DNA of 5,754 bases, from the NCBI GenBank assembly GCA_028712015.1, contig JAQTRB010000120.1, positions 1 to 5,754 on the forward strand, in the 5' to 3' direction. Within the stretch, counting starts at the first letter, position 1. Each line of letters opens with the position of its first letter. The notes under the pieces are model-generated. The model had not been told where the DNA came from and did not search any database. It saw only the letters and a program-made list of their open reading frames with translations. This DNA comes from Syntrophales bacterium. GTDB lineage: Bacteria > Desulfobacterota > Syntrophia > Syntrophales > UBA5619. The position numbers were made by a program, and so were the translations under genes. Of this stretch, positions 5,692-5,754 are shown piece after piece.

Positions 5692-5754
5692 TCAGCCCCT
5701 GAGCTCCATGAGCAGCTCCCGCGCCCGGGCCAGAATCTCCGGCCCTTCCAGGTC
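5692..5754 (-). CDS. C-terminal fragment of the upstream gene, possibly mfd
   Basis: The minus-strand frame is open from the window edge to a TGA at 5694-5692 and gives 20 residues: an acidic start (DLEGPEI) and an amphipathic helix (LARARELLMELRG) at the very end. Only 12 bases separate it from the lipoprotein isomerase gene, so the two are very likely co-transcribed. From memory, genes for parvulin/SurA proteins often follow mfd (transcription-repair coupling factor) in Desulfobacterota, and Mfd proteins end in a short helix of this kind. The downstream uvrA would fit. Twenty residues cannot prove this; any protein ending in a helix would look similar. Confidence 0.5.
   Translation of the reverse strand, partial: DLEGPEILARARELLMELRG

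Overview
The window is GC-rich bacterial DNA with tightly packed genes and no mobile element, RNA gene or CRISPR array that I can see. The gene set suits a Gram-negative bacterium: a lipoprotein with a parvulin domain, a Sec-exported SurA-like chaperone and a UvrA. The order of what may be the end of mfd, then two parvulin-type isomerases, then uvrA reminds me of Desulfobacterota (former Deltaproteobacteria). That placement is an inference from gene order and protein style, not from a search.

Left part, plus strand: the last 44 codons of an unrecognised gene (1-135), an 83-base gap, then a YmdB-type macrodomain protein (219-746). The gap holds a 12-base perfect palindrome and a pair of GC-rich arms, one of which covers part of the Shine-Dalgarno sequence. 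Right part, minus strand, read from right to left: the last 20 codons of an upstream gene (5692-5754, possibly mfd), a lipoprotein parvulin isomerase (4642-5679), a SurA-like periplasmic parvulin protein (3604-4569), and full-length uvrA (791-3604). The two blocks converge on a 44-base gap (747-790) with no convincing terminator.

The minus-strand genes look like one operon. The gaps are 12 and 72 bases, and the uvrA start overlaps the stop of the SurA-like gene as TAATG. If the fragment at the right edge is Mfd, the operon has transcription-coupled repair genes at both ends (Mfd, UvrA) around two envelope-folding factors. Both parvulins carry Gln where the classic parvulin active site has its first His, so they may act more as chaperones than as isomerases.

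I found no clearly new biological system. The observations most worth checking are the possible translation-controlling leader of the macrodomain gene, the repair/envelope operon with translational coupling, and the shared His-to-Gln change in the two parvulins.
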